Made by a program: the position numbers and the translations under genes. DNA of 64,000 nt from Alphaproteobacteria bacterium (lineage in GTDB: Bacteria > Pseudomonadota > Alphaproteobacteria > RF32 > CAG-239), in the NCBI GenBank assembly GCA_015062585.1, contig SUUJ01000004.1:30512-94511 (forward strand), in the 5' to 3' direction. The notes beneath the pieces are model-generated. The model saw only the letters and a list, made by a program, of their open reading frames with translations. It did not search any database and was not told where the DNA came from. Shown here one piece after another: positions 9,274 through 17,756 of the stretch. Position 1 is the first letter of the stretch. Each line of letters opens with the position of its first letter.

Positions 9274-9314
9274 GTGCCAAAATCAACCTCAAATTAACTT
9301 TTTTACGCTAAAAT

Positions 9315-9340
9315 ATGCAAAAATACGGAGAATTTTGCAT
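9315..9340. promoter_or_regulatory. Operator-like inverted repeat upstream of the 1407-residue gene
   Basis: ATGCAAAA at 9315-9322 is mirrored by TTTTGCAT at 9333-9340, with 10 bp between. It lies just upstream of the candidate promoter, where an activator or repressor could bind. AT-rich context raises the chance of coincidence. Confidence 0.3.
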
Positions 9341-9367
9341 TTAGTACAAAATTTTGACAAAAAAACA

Positions 9368-9396
9368 CTTGCAAGAGGGTTAAAAATAGTGTACTA
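9368..9396 (+). promoter_or_regulatory. Candidate promoter of the 1407-residue gene
   Basis: TTGCAA and TACTAT are separated by 17 bp, about 45 bp upstream of the start codon. A perfect TTGACA also occurs at 9354-9359 but without a good -10 at the right distance. Confidence 0.4.
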
Positions 9397-9440
9397 TTTG
9401 AAACAACTGAAAAATTTCGACTTTTTTAGGAGAGAAAGTT

Positions 9441-12400
9441 ATGAGTTTAATTTGGGATGATATGTATAAAGACATAAAAGAATTGAAAATGTTAAACGGT
9501 AGTGGCTTGCGCAGTCTGTACCATAGCTCCAGCACACCGCAAAATATGAAAAAAATTATTGCCGAGGTTGCTGCTTCTAAGCTCATAAATCTTGATGATG
9601 AAGTTTCCACACAGACAGTTCATGACATTTTTGCCGAAGTTAAAGTTGTGAATGAACACAATGCCGCTTGCAAGGATGAAAAAGTGACCTTGGAGGCTAA
9701 AACATATGAGAATATACTCAGATACGGTCTCGGAGTACAAAAAGATATAAATGATGCATATAAAGATAACAAAGAAATTCCTCTCTCCGCAGGTATTATC
9801 CTAAAGTCGGCATTGCAAATGATAAATATTTCTTTGCAAAATCTGGGTGATGAATATAGTAAAAAAATAGACCCGGCAAAACTTGAAGAGCAAAACAAAG
9901 TCATTAATGTCGGTATTGTTGAGGGTATGAAAGTTCCTGAAAAACATTCAAGTGATGATGCTATAGATCAGTACACATTAGCCAAAGACGCCGGTGCTTT
10001 AGATGATGTTGATATTCCGGCTGATGTAGAAAAACAATTTTTGGAATATATCGCAAAAGTTACAGGTTGGCAAAATACCGATAAAGACAGCATAAAAGCT
10101 AATGACAAAACATTGTATAATTACTTTGGTAATTCGGTTGATGTTTACATAAAAGATAAAGACAGTGATCAATATAAACTGAACCCGTTGTTTGACGGAT
10201 GCCAAGAACTGGCTCAATCAATATCTTATGATTTTTCGCCAAATACAGCTAAGGAAGTTGCAAATAAATATACAACCTCGCTTAATCAACAGCTTATGGC
10301 TAATGCTCTTCAACGCGCCACACAAGATGTTCTAAAAAATAAGAAATGGTTTGACAATATAAAAACTAAAGATGAAGCTGAGGCCAAATTTAAGAGATTG
10401 ATAGCTCAACATTTTGAACGTAGCGTTTTTATTGCCGGATTGGCCAGTTCTGATGAAGTAGCAAAGGTTTTGAAAATAGATGCTGAAAGCGGTCGCGTAG
10501 AATTTGATGAAAAAAATGAGTTGGTTAGAAAAACAATTGAAAATATACAAAATAAACAGCTCAAAATTCATCCTAAGGCCGTAGCTTTAGATTCTCACCA
10601 GCTCAGAATAGAAACATCTTGTAGTGAAAAAGTACTTAAAAACTTAAAGAAAGTAGATGTTAACGAGCTACCTTTCTATCAAAAAGTACTAAGCAAAGCC
10701 CAAAATGCAGCTAAGGCCTTTTGGAACAAATTTGCCAAACAGGGCGGTTGGAAAAAATTTGTTGCAAATTTTGGTGTGTATGGTGGTGCAATAGCTTTGA
10801 TGTCTAACCCGGCAACGGCAGCTATTGTTACCGGAGCCGTTGTTTACGCCGGTTGGACAGCTGTAAATGCATGGGTTGCACCGGTTTATGATAAAGTAAT
10901 TTCTGATATGTATGAAGTTAAAGGGCTTCGAAAAGAAAAAGTCACCTTTAAGGATAGATGGGATTATATCAAAAAGAACTGGGCACATGTCAAAGAAGAA
11001 AAACATAAGGAACCCGGATTTAAAAAGCGCGCCGCATGGCGTACCGTTGAAGGCTCTGTAATAGGTCTTGCCTGCGGTGGATTGTCATTTGGCGGAGCTC
11101 CGGTATTAAAAACCTTTGTTCGTCAAGGATTAACAGCCCTGGGCAAAACAGCATCTTTGGTCACAAGTTTGTTTAAGAGAAAATCAGCTGCTAAAAAGTT
11201 GAATCAAGTATATTCGGTCAAAAATTACAATGCATTACATACTGCCGAAGAATATGTAAAACAAGATGCAACGGCGCTTGCAGCTGTTACCACAATGTCT
11301 GCTGGAATAGATACATTCCAAATCCTTTCAGGAAAAATTGATCTTTCAGACATAAATCAAGAGATTTCGGAACTCACATCCAAACTTAAAGGTAATGTTG
11401 AGGTTGTTGATGCTGAAACAGTTATTGAACAACAAGAAAATCAAGGACAACAACAAAATCAGGAACAACAAGAAAATCAAGGACAACAACAAAATCAGGA
11501 ACAACAAGAAAATCAGGAACAACAAGAAAATCAAGGACAACAAGAAAATCAGGGACAACAAGAAGTTGTCGTAGCTAATAATGATCATCTGGAGACACAG
11601 GGAGAAACTGCTGTCGTATCACATAATGGCGAAACAGTTGAAATCAAGTTGGTTAAAACAGAAAAGTTGACATTGTTGGATGAAAATTCAAAATTAAAGT
11701 TTAACAGTGATGATGCAAAAGAGATTATAGCCGGCAACAGACAAGAATTAGAAAAACTTGCTGCTGCCAATAATACAGATGCCGGTGATTATGTTGCCAA
11801 AGGAACAATTACTGACCAATCAAGAATTGGTAACGGAACTGTTGAAGAGTTTTATGAAGCGATAAAAAATGGTGATGTTACCACTATTCCTCAAGGCATG
11901 AGCGCCCAAGAATATGTCAACAGATTGTCACGCTTGATGGAACTTGCTCCGGGAGTACATAAAAAAGCCATAGATGTAATGATAAAAGATTTGCTTTGTG
12001 ATGAGTTTCAGCCGACTGATGCCGATAAATTGCTCGTTGCCAAAGCTATGAATGATATTATATACGAAAAGGGTGAATTCCCGTGTTTGTTAAAAGACAA
12101 AGACGGCAACCTTTGCTATGGTACGACATATAAATGGGGACAATATGTCGGCCCACAGAAAACAGACATATATCAACATGAAGATGGTACAACTGAAAGA
12201 TTGCCGATACGAACTACCAATCGTACAATCGGACATGGCTTTGATCCGAATTGCGGTGGGGATCCTAAAGTAGCAAATTTATATGAAAAAGGACCTCAAC
12301 CTGATTGCGGTTGTGATGATGTTGAAGTTGAGTCTAAACCGGAACCAGGACCAAAAACGGCACCAAAAACAGAACCAAAAACAGAACCGGAAGACCTGAC

Positions 12401-13664
12401 AGCCGGCGGTAATGATATTGAAGCCGAGGGTTCTAAAAATGTTGCAACACCCAAAAAGCAAATATCCGTAAATATGAGAGATCCTTATGCTGTATCTTCA
12501 TCAGTTCAATCAGGCGAAGAGCTTCCGATAAATACTAAATTTATCGGCGGTAAGGCTATGGCTTATAGAACTAAAGGGTTTGAAACTGTCGGCGTATTAC
12601 GAGTTTGGAACAAAGAAGGTGTTGTTTTCCTCGGAAACGAAACGGATAATGAAAATAATCTGATACAGACCGAAGATATTGATACAGGCATTAACGGTAG
12701 AGATTATACTTTCCATATGGCAAATAAGCTGGAAGATGTTATTGCAAAATTACCTGACGCTCCGACAAAAGTAATAGAAGCTGAGGATGGTTCAATAACT
12801 TATACCTATGAATTTGGAAAAGGCGATAATTTCAGAGTAGTTATAGATGCTCCAAAAGAAGGCGAAGAAGTTCGTATAGGACATTTCTATATCGGTAAAA
12901 AAGAAGTTATTATTGATGAAAAAGCTGCGGATGCTTTGATGACCAAAATGTCTAACAATCCATCTATGCAATTTACATCCGTAGACGGTGACGAACAATC
13001 AGGAGATGTAATTGAACGTATAGAAATCAATAAAGCAATAACCAGAAAAATGCAAGCCTACAAAGAAGACTTAATTAAAAAGATGGAAAATCCGGTATCT
13101 CCTAGTGAAAATGCAGAACACATTGTTCCTAAGATTACTACGGAAGATGTAGAAATAGCAGCAACCCAAAGAGCTGAAATTATGAAGGAAACTACAGAAT
13201 TACAACTTGTAAAATTTGAGGATGAAACAGCTGTTTTGTCGGTTAAGGGAGCTAACGGATTTAATAATATCAGGGTTCCCAAACCGGTACATGTTGATTA
13301 TGATCTTGCAAAACATCAGCCGGTTGCAACAGTTGGCGAAAATAACAATTATACAGTTGAAATAACAACAGCAGATGAACAAAAAATGCTTGTAACAATA
13401 GCTGACGGCAAGGCTTCGACAACACTTAACGGTAAACCTGTTGTCTTAGATACTGATAGCAGTACCAAAACAGAAAACTTGGTAGAACTTGCTCTAAAAA
13501 AACAAAATGTAAATATGAATTTAACTTTACATAACGAATACACCAAAAAGATTATCTCTGCTATTGAACAAGGCTCAAACAATCAACAAATCACAGCCTT
13601 AAACAGCGCTACTACTAATACAGTGCCTTTAGCTTCCCAAAGAGCTTCAGCACGTAGAGCATAA
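9441..13664 (+). CDS. Large unrecognised protein, 1407 residues, with Gln-rich hexapeptide repeat
   Basis: Not recognised. The start is supported by AGGAG upstream of the ATG. Residues 1-440 are mostly helical and charged, with no signal peptide. Residues about 444-482 (GGAIALMSNPATAAIVTGAVV) and about 536-578 are two hydrophobic stretches that could insert in a membrane. Residues 666-707 are seven tandem hexapeptides of the type ENQGQQ/QNQEQQ. A Pro-Lys-Thr-Glu linker (PKTAPKTEPKTEPE) sits near residue 970, just after a Cys cluster (DPNCGG, PDCGCDD). The C-terminal 400 residues appear beta-rich, and the last part has a strand-helix-strand pattern (ITTADEQKMLVTIADG then LVELALKKQNVNM). It has its own promoter and terminator. 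Length, linkers and repeats suggest a surface, scaffold or effector-like role, but that is a guess. Confidence 0.85.
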   Translation: MSLIWDDMYKDIKELKMLNGSGLRSLYHSSSTPQNMKKIIAEVAASKLINLDDEVSTQTVHDIFAEVKVVNEHNAACKDEKVTLEAKTYENILRYGLGVQKDINDAYKDNKEIPLSAGIILKSALQMINISLQNLGDEYSKKIDPAKLEEQNKVINVGIVEGMKVPEKHSSDDAIDQYTLAKDAGALDDVDIPADVEKQFLEYIAKVTGWQNTDKDSIKANDKTLYNYFGNSVDVYIKDKDSDQYKLNPLFDGCQELAQSISYDFSPNTAKEVANKYTTSLNQQLMANALQRATQDVLKNKKWFDNIKTKDEAEAKFKRLIAQHFERSVFIAGLASSDEVAKVLKIDAESGRVEFDEKNELVRKTIENIQNKQLKIHPKAVALDSHQLRIETSCSEKVLKNLKKVDVNELPFYQKVLSKAQNAAKAFWNKFAKQGGWKKFVANFGVYGGAIALMSNPATAAIVTGAVVYAGWTAVNAWVAPVYDKVISDMYEVKGLRKEKVTFKDRWDYIKKNWAHVKEEKHKEPGFKKRAAWRTVEGSVIGLACGGLSFGGAPVLKTFVRQGLTALGKTASLVTSLFKRKSAAKKLNQVYSVKNYNALHTAEEYVKQDATALAAVTTMSAGIDTFQILSGKIDLSDINQEISELTSKLKGNVEVVDAETVIEQQENQGQQQNQEQQENQGQQQNQEQQENQEQQENQGQQENQGQQEVVVANNDHLETQGETAVVSHNGETVEIKLVKTEKLTLLDENSKLKFNSDDAKEIIAGNRQELEKLAAANNTDAGDYVAKGTITDQSRIGNGTVEEFYEAIKNGDVTTIPQGMSAQEYVNRLSRLMELAPGVHKKAIDVMIKDLLCDEFQPTDADKLLVAKAMNDIIYEKGEFPCLLKDKDGNLCYGTTYKWGQYVGPQKTDIYQHEDGTTERLPIRTTNRTIGHGFDPNCGGDPKVANLYEKGPQPDCGCDDVEVESKPEPGPKTAPKTEPKTEPEDLTAGGNDIEAEGSKNVATPKKQISVNMRDPYAVSSSVQSGEELPINTKFIGGKAMAYRTKGFETVGVLRVWNKEGVVFLGNETDNENNLIQTEDIDTGINGRDYTFHMANKLEDVIAKLPDAPTKVIEAEDGSITYTYEFGKGDNFRVVIDAPKEGEEVRIGHFYIGKKEVIIDEKAADALMTKMSNNPSMQFTSVDGDEQSGDVIERIEINKAITRKMQAYKEDLIKKMENPVSPSENAEHIVPKITTEDVEIAATQRAEIMKETTELQLVKFEDETAVLSVKGANGFNNIRVPKPVHVDYDLAKHQPVATVGENNNYTVEITTADEQKMLVTIADGKASTTLNGKPVVLDTDSSTKTENLVELALKKQNVNMNLTLHNEYTKKIISAIEQGSNNQQITALNSATTNTVPLASQRASARRA
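11436..11561 (+). repeat. Seven tandem 18-bp repeats encoding Gln/Asn/Glu hexapeptides
   Basis: Units translate as ENQGQQ, QNQEQQ, ENQGQQ, QNQEQQ, ENQEQQ, ENQGQQ, ENQGQQ. The pattern fits in-frame slippage or unequal recombination, and the copy number could vary between strains. Confidence 0.9.
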
Positions 13665-13678
13665 TAACCAAAAGTAAA

Positions 13679-13710
13679 AAAAAAGCACCTTTGAAAAGGT
13701 GCTTTTTTTT
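13679..13710. terminator. Bidirectional rho-independent terminator
   Basis: AAAAGCACCTTT-GA-AAAGGTGCTTTT forms a 12-bp stem with A-rich and T-rich flanks on both sides. It lies between the convergent 1407-residue gene and secB and can serve both. Confidence 0.88.
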
Positions 13711-13724
13711 AGGCTATATAAATT

Positions 13725-14162
13725 TTAGTTTGCGGCTGCCTTATTTTTCTTTGCATTATACAAAGCCAAAAAGTCAATCGGGTTAAGCATTAGCGCCGGT
13801 AAACCAGCATTTGTTAATGTATTTGCTACGATTTGTCTGGCAAAAGGATATATCATATGCGGAATTTCGACCATGAGCACGGCTTCGTGATGCTCTTTAG
13901 GAATATTAAGCGAAACAACCGCGCCATAAGATAATTCTAAAATAAATGCTTTTTCTTCCTTGGCGTCACCGTTTATTGCTACACTCAATAAAACATTATA
14001 CACATTTTCTTCTAAGGGCTGGCTTTCTACATTAACCTCAACCGATATTTTCGGGCCATTTTCATTTAATTTCTTAAAAATGAGCGGTGCATGAGGAATT
14101 TCCATTGATAAGTCTTTGATATATTGACTGTTAATCAAAATAGCCGGCTTTTTGTCTTCCAT
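13725..14162 (-). CDS. secB: Protein-export chaperone SecB
   Basis: Tetrameric cytosolic chaperone that holds precursor proteins unfolded and delivers them to SecA. The 145-residue length is normal. Family features are visible: QYIKDLSMEIPHAP near the N-terminus, QPLEENVYNVLLSV, AFILELSYGAVVSL, and the C-terminal YPFARQIV followed by GLPALMLNPIDFLALY. AAGGAG precedes the ATG. The gene is divergent from the Tim44-like gene; this secB / tim44 / mltA / smr neighbourhood is characteristic of Alphaproteobacteria. The encoded proteins link export and envelope growth, but the shared gap contains only one clear promoter, that for the tim44 side. Confidence 0.96.
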   Translation of the reverse strand: MEDKKPAILINSQYIKDLSMEIPHAPLIFKKLNENGPKISVEVNVESQPLEENVYNVLLSVAINGDAKEEKAFILELSYGAVVSLNIPKEHHEAVLMVEIPHMIYPFARQIVANTLTNAGLPALMLNPIDFLALYNAKKNKAAAN

Positions 14163-14257
14163 AAATTTTCTCCTTAAACAAAACTTTTAACTAAAAAATC
14201 AGTCCTTGATAAATGTTTTACACTTAAAAATTGTTTAGGTCAAATGATAATAAATAG

Positions 14258-14286
14258 TTGATAAAAGAATGTTTGGCAGTTATATT
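14258..14286 (+). promoter_or_regulatory. Candidate promoter of the tim44-mltA-smr operon
   Basis: TTGATA and TATATT are separated by 17 bp, about 30 bp upstream of the Tim44-like gene start. The best-scoring by-eye promoter in this cluster. Confidence 0.5.
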
Positions 14287-14315
14287 ACATATGTCAATTA
14301 AGGAGAAAAATACAA

Positions 14316-14981
14316 ATGTTGGCCATAGATATAGTAGTTTTGATTATTGTTGTAGCCCTGATATTTCACCGTTTGTGGAAGGTTTTGGGTACTCGTCCCG
14401 AAACAGAGGCAAAGCGCGTAAAACTTAGTCGCGAGGGTGCAGAAAAATTGTATAATTTGCTTAAATCCGAAGCCGAAAAGGAATTAAAAATCGATGCAAG
14501 CAAAATCGAAGAATTAGTTCCGCTCGATTCTAAACCGTTGAGCGAAATAGATGCAATTTTGGTTACTATTCCAAACTTTAAAAAAGACAGTTTTATCAAC
14601 GGCGCTAAAAAAGCTTTTCAAGTTATTACCGAAGCATTTAACAAAGCCGATATCGAAACCTTAAAAATGTTGGTCAGCAAGTCAATATTTAACAAAATGC
14701 AAGAAGTTATTAAACAGCGCAAAGAAGACAATATTACCGCTGAAACAGACTTTATTTGCTTTGAAAAAGTTGACATTATCAAAGCCTCAATTAACGATAA
14801 GCAAAAGGCATTGATAAGTGTAGAATTTGTCAGTGAGCAAGTAAATCTGTTGCGCAACAAAGATAACGAAATTATCGAAGGTGACGAAAATTATATTCAA
14901 ACAATTACCGATGTTTGGACTTTTGAACGCAGCCTCGATGCAAAAACACTAAACTGGGTTCTGGTATCTACAAAAAAATAA
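14316..14981 (+). CDS. Tim44-domain membrane protein (TimA-like)
   Basis: A 221-residue protein with one N-terminal membrane helix (residues about 3-18, IDIVVLIIVVALIF), a charged linker, and a C-terminal Tim44-like domain (about 75-221; GAKKAFQVITEAFNKADIETLKMLVS is the typical opening). Bacterial Tim44-like proteins in Alphaproteobacteria are inner-membrane proteins related to the mitochondrial import component Tim44; their bacterial function is not settled. AAGGAG precedes the ATG. The stop overlaps the mltA start by one base (TAATG), so it heads an operon with mltA, a small membrane protein and smr. Confidence 0.9.
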   Translation: MLAIDIVVLIIVVALIFHRLWKVLGTRPETEAKRVKLSREGAEKLYNLLKSEAEKELKIDASKIEELVPLDSKPLSEIDAILVTIPNFKKDSFINGAKKAFQVITEAFNKADIETLKMLVSKSIFNKMQEVIKQRKEDNITAETDFICFEKVDIIKASINDKQKALISVEFVSEQVNLLRNKDNEIIEGDENYIQTITDVWTFERSLDAKTLNWVLVSTKK

Positions 14982-16108
14982 TGCAAAAATACTTATCTTT
15001 TATCATAGTCCTATTGTTACTTACATCCTGTGTGAAAAAAACAGATGATGTTGAACTTGAAAAAGTGTCTTTTTCAAAATTGGTCGATTTTGAAAAAGAT
15101 AATATGACGGGGGCGTATAAAGCATTTCGTAAAAGTTGCGAAGCAATAGCCTTAAAAACCGGCGAATTTATCGATGATTCTGCAATAAAGATAAATCGAA
15201 AGGATTATATGGCCGTTTGTGCAAAATCATTAGGGGTTGCACCCAAAAAATTCGGCGAATTTATAAAAAATCATTTTACTCCGTATTTGGTAACCTTTAA
15301 CGGATCTGCCGAGGGTAAGTTTACGGCATATTACGAAGCCGAGCTCAACGCATCTTATGTCAAAGACGACAAATATCGTTACCCTATATACGCCAAGCCG
15401 TACGATTTGGTAGAAGTTAACTTAAAAGATTTTGATAAAAGTCTTCCCGATAAAAAAATATTGGGACGAGTAGATTCCGGCAAGCTTGTACCTTATTACA
15501 CCCGCAAAGAAATATATGAAAAAGGACTTAATGCACCTGTTATTTTGTGGGCCGACAGCTATGTTGATTTATACATTATGCAAATTCAAGGTTCGGCTGT
15601 GGCAAAACTTCCAAACGGACAAAAAACCAGAATATCATACGCTGAAAACAACGGACACGAATTCAAAGGCATAGGCTCTATTTTGCTTTCCAAAAAAGTT
15701 ATTCCTTCCGGTCAGGCTTCTATGGGAAATATCAAAAAATGGCTCAAACAAAACTTTGATAAAGCCAAAGAGCACATGAACGAAAACGAACGCTATATTT
15801 TTCATCGTTTGGGTAATGAAGACGGTCCTATGGGCGCATTAGGGGTTGGTTTAACATCCGGCCGTTCTTTAGCTGTTGACCAGAAGTTTATACCGCTTGG
15901 TGCAATGCTATGGCTCGAAACGAGTAAGCCTGACAATAAAAAACTTAACAAATTGGTGGTTGCACAAGATATCGGCGGCGCAATAAAAGGCGCTGTCAGA
16001 GGCGATTATTTTTGGGGTTCCGGCGGTGATGATATCTTGGAAAAGGCCGGAAAAATGAACTCTAAAGGTCAATATTATATTTTAATTCCAAATCATTCGG
16101 AGAAGTAA
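14981..16108 (+). CDS. mltA: Membrane-bound lytic murein transglycosylase A, lipoprotein
   Basis: Cleaves the glycan strands of peptidoglycan to 1,6-anhydro-muropeptides. The protein is 375 residues with a lipoprotein signal peptide whose lipobox is LLTSC, so Cys17 would be the lipidated residue. The MltA domain spans about 110-270 (GKFTAYYEAEL, PVILWADSYVDLYIMQIQGSA) and the 3D domain is C-terminal (RSLAVDQKFIPLGAMLWLE, then VVAQDIGGAIKGAVRGDYFWG). The Asp of the GDYFWG segment is the expected catalytic acid, and is present. The gene overlaps the Tim44-like gene by one base and is directly followed by the next ATG. Confidence 0.95.
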   Translation: MQKYLSFIIVLLLLTSCVKKTDDVELEKVSFSKLVDFEKDNMTGAYKAFRKSCEAIALKTGEFIDDSAIKINRKDYMAVCAKSLGVAPKKFGEFIKNHFTPYLVTFNGSAEGKFTAYYEAELNASYVKDDKYRYPIYAKPYDLVEVNLKDFDKSLPDKKILGRVDSGKLVPYYTRKEIYEKGLNAPVILWADSYVDLYIMQIQGSAVAKLPNGQKTRISYAENNGHEFKGIGSILLSKKVIPSGQASMGNIKKWLKQNFDKAKEHMNENERYIFHRLGNEDGPMGALGVGLTSGRSLAVDQKFIPLGAMLWLETSKPDNKKLNKLVVAQDIGGAIKGAVRGDYFWGSGGDDILEKAGKMNSKGQYYILIPNHSEK

Positions 16109-16633
16109 ATGGCAAAAAGAATTAACAAAGCCGATAGGCTTACTTTTAAGGCTCTACAAACGGCAATTGATAAGGGCGAACTGCAAATTGCTCTGATAAA
16201 TTCAAAAATAAATATTCCTTCATCACCGGTATATAACCCGTGGGAAGTGTTGCTTCCAACCTTAATTCCGACAGTGCTCGGCTTGTTTTTAATATGGCTT
16301 GTAGGTATTATTTTCGGCCTGATATTTATGATTGCCGGCATTTTATTGTCCTCAAATTTGGTTAAGAAAAAAATGGAACAACGCTTGTTTGATAGGAGTA
16401 AACAATTTTTTGTATCAGATTACAATTCTTGTAACGAGTTGTGGGATTTTGGCGGAATAGTTTTAATCAATTCATCAAATAAAAAACATTGTTGTGTGTC
16501 TCCTGAGGGCAATTGGAAAGAATTTGTGGTTTTGAATTATTCTCAGTATATGACCGACAAAAAAGAAGCAGTTGTCGAAGAAGTATCGCAAGCAAGTAAC
16601 GAAGATATAAAAGAAAATGAAAAAGCTGCCTGA
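16109..16633 (+). CDS. Hypothetical membrane protein, 174 residues
   Basis: Not recognised. It starts immediately after the mltA stop with no gap and overlaps smr by 17 bp, so it is part of the operon. A hydrophobic region of about 45 residues (LLPTLIPTVLGLFLIWLVGIIFGLIFMIAGILL, roughly residues 48-82) probably forms two short membrane helices. The flanking parts are charged, and the C-terminal half contains a soluble stretch with WDFGGIVLI and two adjacent Cys (KKHCCV). In related alphaproteobacterial clusters mltA and smr are often adjacent, so this is an inserted or lineage-specific gene. Function unknown. Confidence 0.75.
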   Translation: MAKRINKADRLTFKALQTAIDKGELQIALINSKINIPSSPVYNPWEVLLPTLIPTVLGLFLIWLVGIIFGLIFMIAGILLSSNLVKKKMEQRLFDRSKQFFVSDYNSCNELWDFGGIVLINSSNKKHCCVSPEGNWKEFVVLNYSQYMTDKKEAVVEEVSQASNEDIKENEKAA

Positions 16634-17183
16634 TATTGACAATCTTCCTCAAGACATTGATTTGTGGTACGCCGAAGTTGATGAAATTGAGGCATATAAC
16701 CAACCGCAAGAAAAACCGCAAGCGCCTCTTATAATAAAAGAAATAAAACCGTCACTGAAAGGTGAGGGGTTGTATAATCACAACTCGTTTAATGAAATCA
16801 CCTTAGGCTCTACCGCAAATATTGATAAAAATACGGCAACCAAATTTGTTAAGGGCAACTATCAGATAGATGCTCGTTTGGATTTGCACGGATACACCGA
16901 AAAAGGTGCTTTTGTAGCTGTTGCCGATTTTATAAAAAATTGTTATATCCAAAGGAAAAGGTGCGTTTTGATTATTACGGGCAAAGGGCTTCGTGATGAT
17001 AACAAGCCTTGGTATGAAACTACCGGTGTCATAAATCAAGCCCTAATCGGCTGGTTGAATAACCCCGAAATAAGACCGTTTATTTTGAGCGTGGCTCAAG
17101 CCAAGCAATCGGATGGAGGAAGCGGGGCCTATTATATTTTGCTAAAGCGTCAACGCAATTCAAATAAAACCGAAATATTTTAG
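16617..17183 (+). CDS. Smr-domain protein
   Basis: A 188-residue protein with a C-terminal Smr domain (about residues 85-185), shown by LDLHGYT, the LIITGKG motif and GGSGAYYILLKR. Smr domains, first known from MutS2, bind or cut nucleic acid; stand-alone forms in Proteobacteria include SmrA/SmrB, some of which are ribosome-associated endonucleases. The LDLHG and GKG motifs are intact, while the usual HGGxGA motif reads SDGGSGA here. The N-terminal 80 residues are acidic and likely disordered. The start overlaps the preceding gene by 17 bp, and the 3' end overlaps the convergent DUF1294 gene by 24 bp. Confidence 0.9.
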   Translation: MKKLPDIDNLPQDIDLWYAEVDEIEAYNQPQEKPQAPLIIKEIKPSLKGEGLYNHNSFNEITLGSTANIDKNTATKFVKGNYQIDARLDLHGYTEKGAFVAVADFIKNCYIQRKRCVLIITGKGLRDDNKPWYETTGVINQALIGWLNNPEIRPFILSVAQAKQSDGGSGAYYILLKRQRNSNKTEIF

Positions 17184-17603
17184 CAAAGCAAAAACAACCG
17201 CAATTTCCATAACAATCATAAGCTTGTACATTGCCTGAAAACTTTTCTTGGATGTTTTATGCTTAAAAAATCTTTGCCCGAAAAAAGCACCTATCCATCC
17301 GCCCAAAAATTCCAAGGTATGTAAATCTTTTTCCGGTATGCGCCAGGCTTTTTTTTGTGCCGCCTTTTTATCGGCACCATAGGCAATAAAAGTTGATATA
17401 TTTATACTGCAAATATGAAAGACCAAAAACAGCAATAATGTCTTATAAGTAAAGATATTTTGAATCTTAAAAACATTATTTTCAAAGAAATATGAGGCTA
17501 TTACCACCAATCCGATATTAAGCAAATAAAACTTGTTGTGCTTAAGCGGTGGTATAATTACCGCCAAACCTAATAAAATTAACAAAAAAGCGCCGGTCAG
17601 CAT
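17160..17603 (-). CDS. DUF1294 family membrane protein
   Basis: A small inner-membrane protein with about four hydrophobic helices. The family signature is in the second half: FIAYGADKKAAQKKAWRIPEK followed by LEFLGGWIGAFFGQRFFKHKTSKKSF, which matches DUF1294 (DK-AA---WRIPE--LH-L---GG--GA---Q---HK--K--F). Function is unknown in the family. The ORF track starts at 17645, but that ATG has no ribosome-binding site; the ATG at 17603, preceded by AGGGA, begins directly with the first helix and gives 147 residues. The longer start cannot be excluded. The gene overlaps the 3' end of smr by 24 bp in convergent orientation. Confidence 0.85.
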   Translation of the reverse strand: MLTGAFLLILLGLAVIIPPLKHNKFYLLNIGLVVIASYFFENNVFKIQNIFTYKTLLLFLVFHICSINISTFIAYGADKKAAQKKAWRIPEKDLHTLEFLGGWIGAFFGQRFFKHKTSKKSFQAMYKLMIVMEIAVVFALLKYFGFI

Positions 17604-17756
17604 AAATAAACATTCCCTATAAATTTTAGCACATAGTTTATTCATAAACCAAAGTTAAATAAAAATCAAATAGTGAATAAGTGAGAAAATGTATTTTTCA
17701 TTTGCACGCAATTTATTTATATTATTCATAATGGTTCATACTAGGGAGCAATCATA

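Noticed and set aside
11436-11561. Possible CRISPR-like array
   Set aside because: The 18-bp units are contiguous, in frame and translate to hexapeptides; there are no spacers. The same holds for the 51-bp repeats in the PopZ-like gene.
11346-11588. 80-residue minus-strand ORF rich in Leu/Ile/Phe
   Set aside because: It is the antisense of the Gln-rich hexapeptide repeat in the 1407-residue gene and reflects only that repeat.
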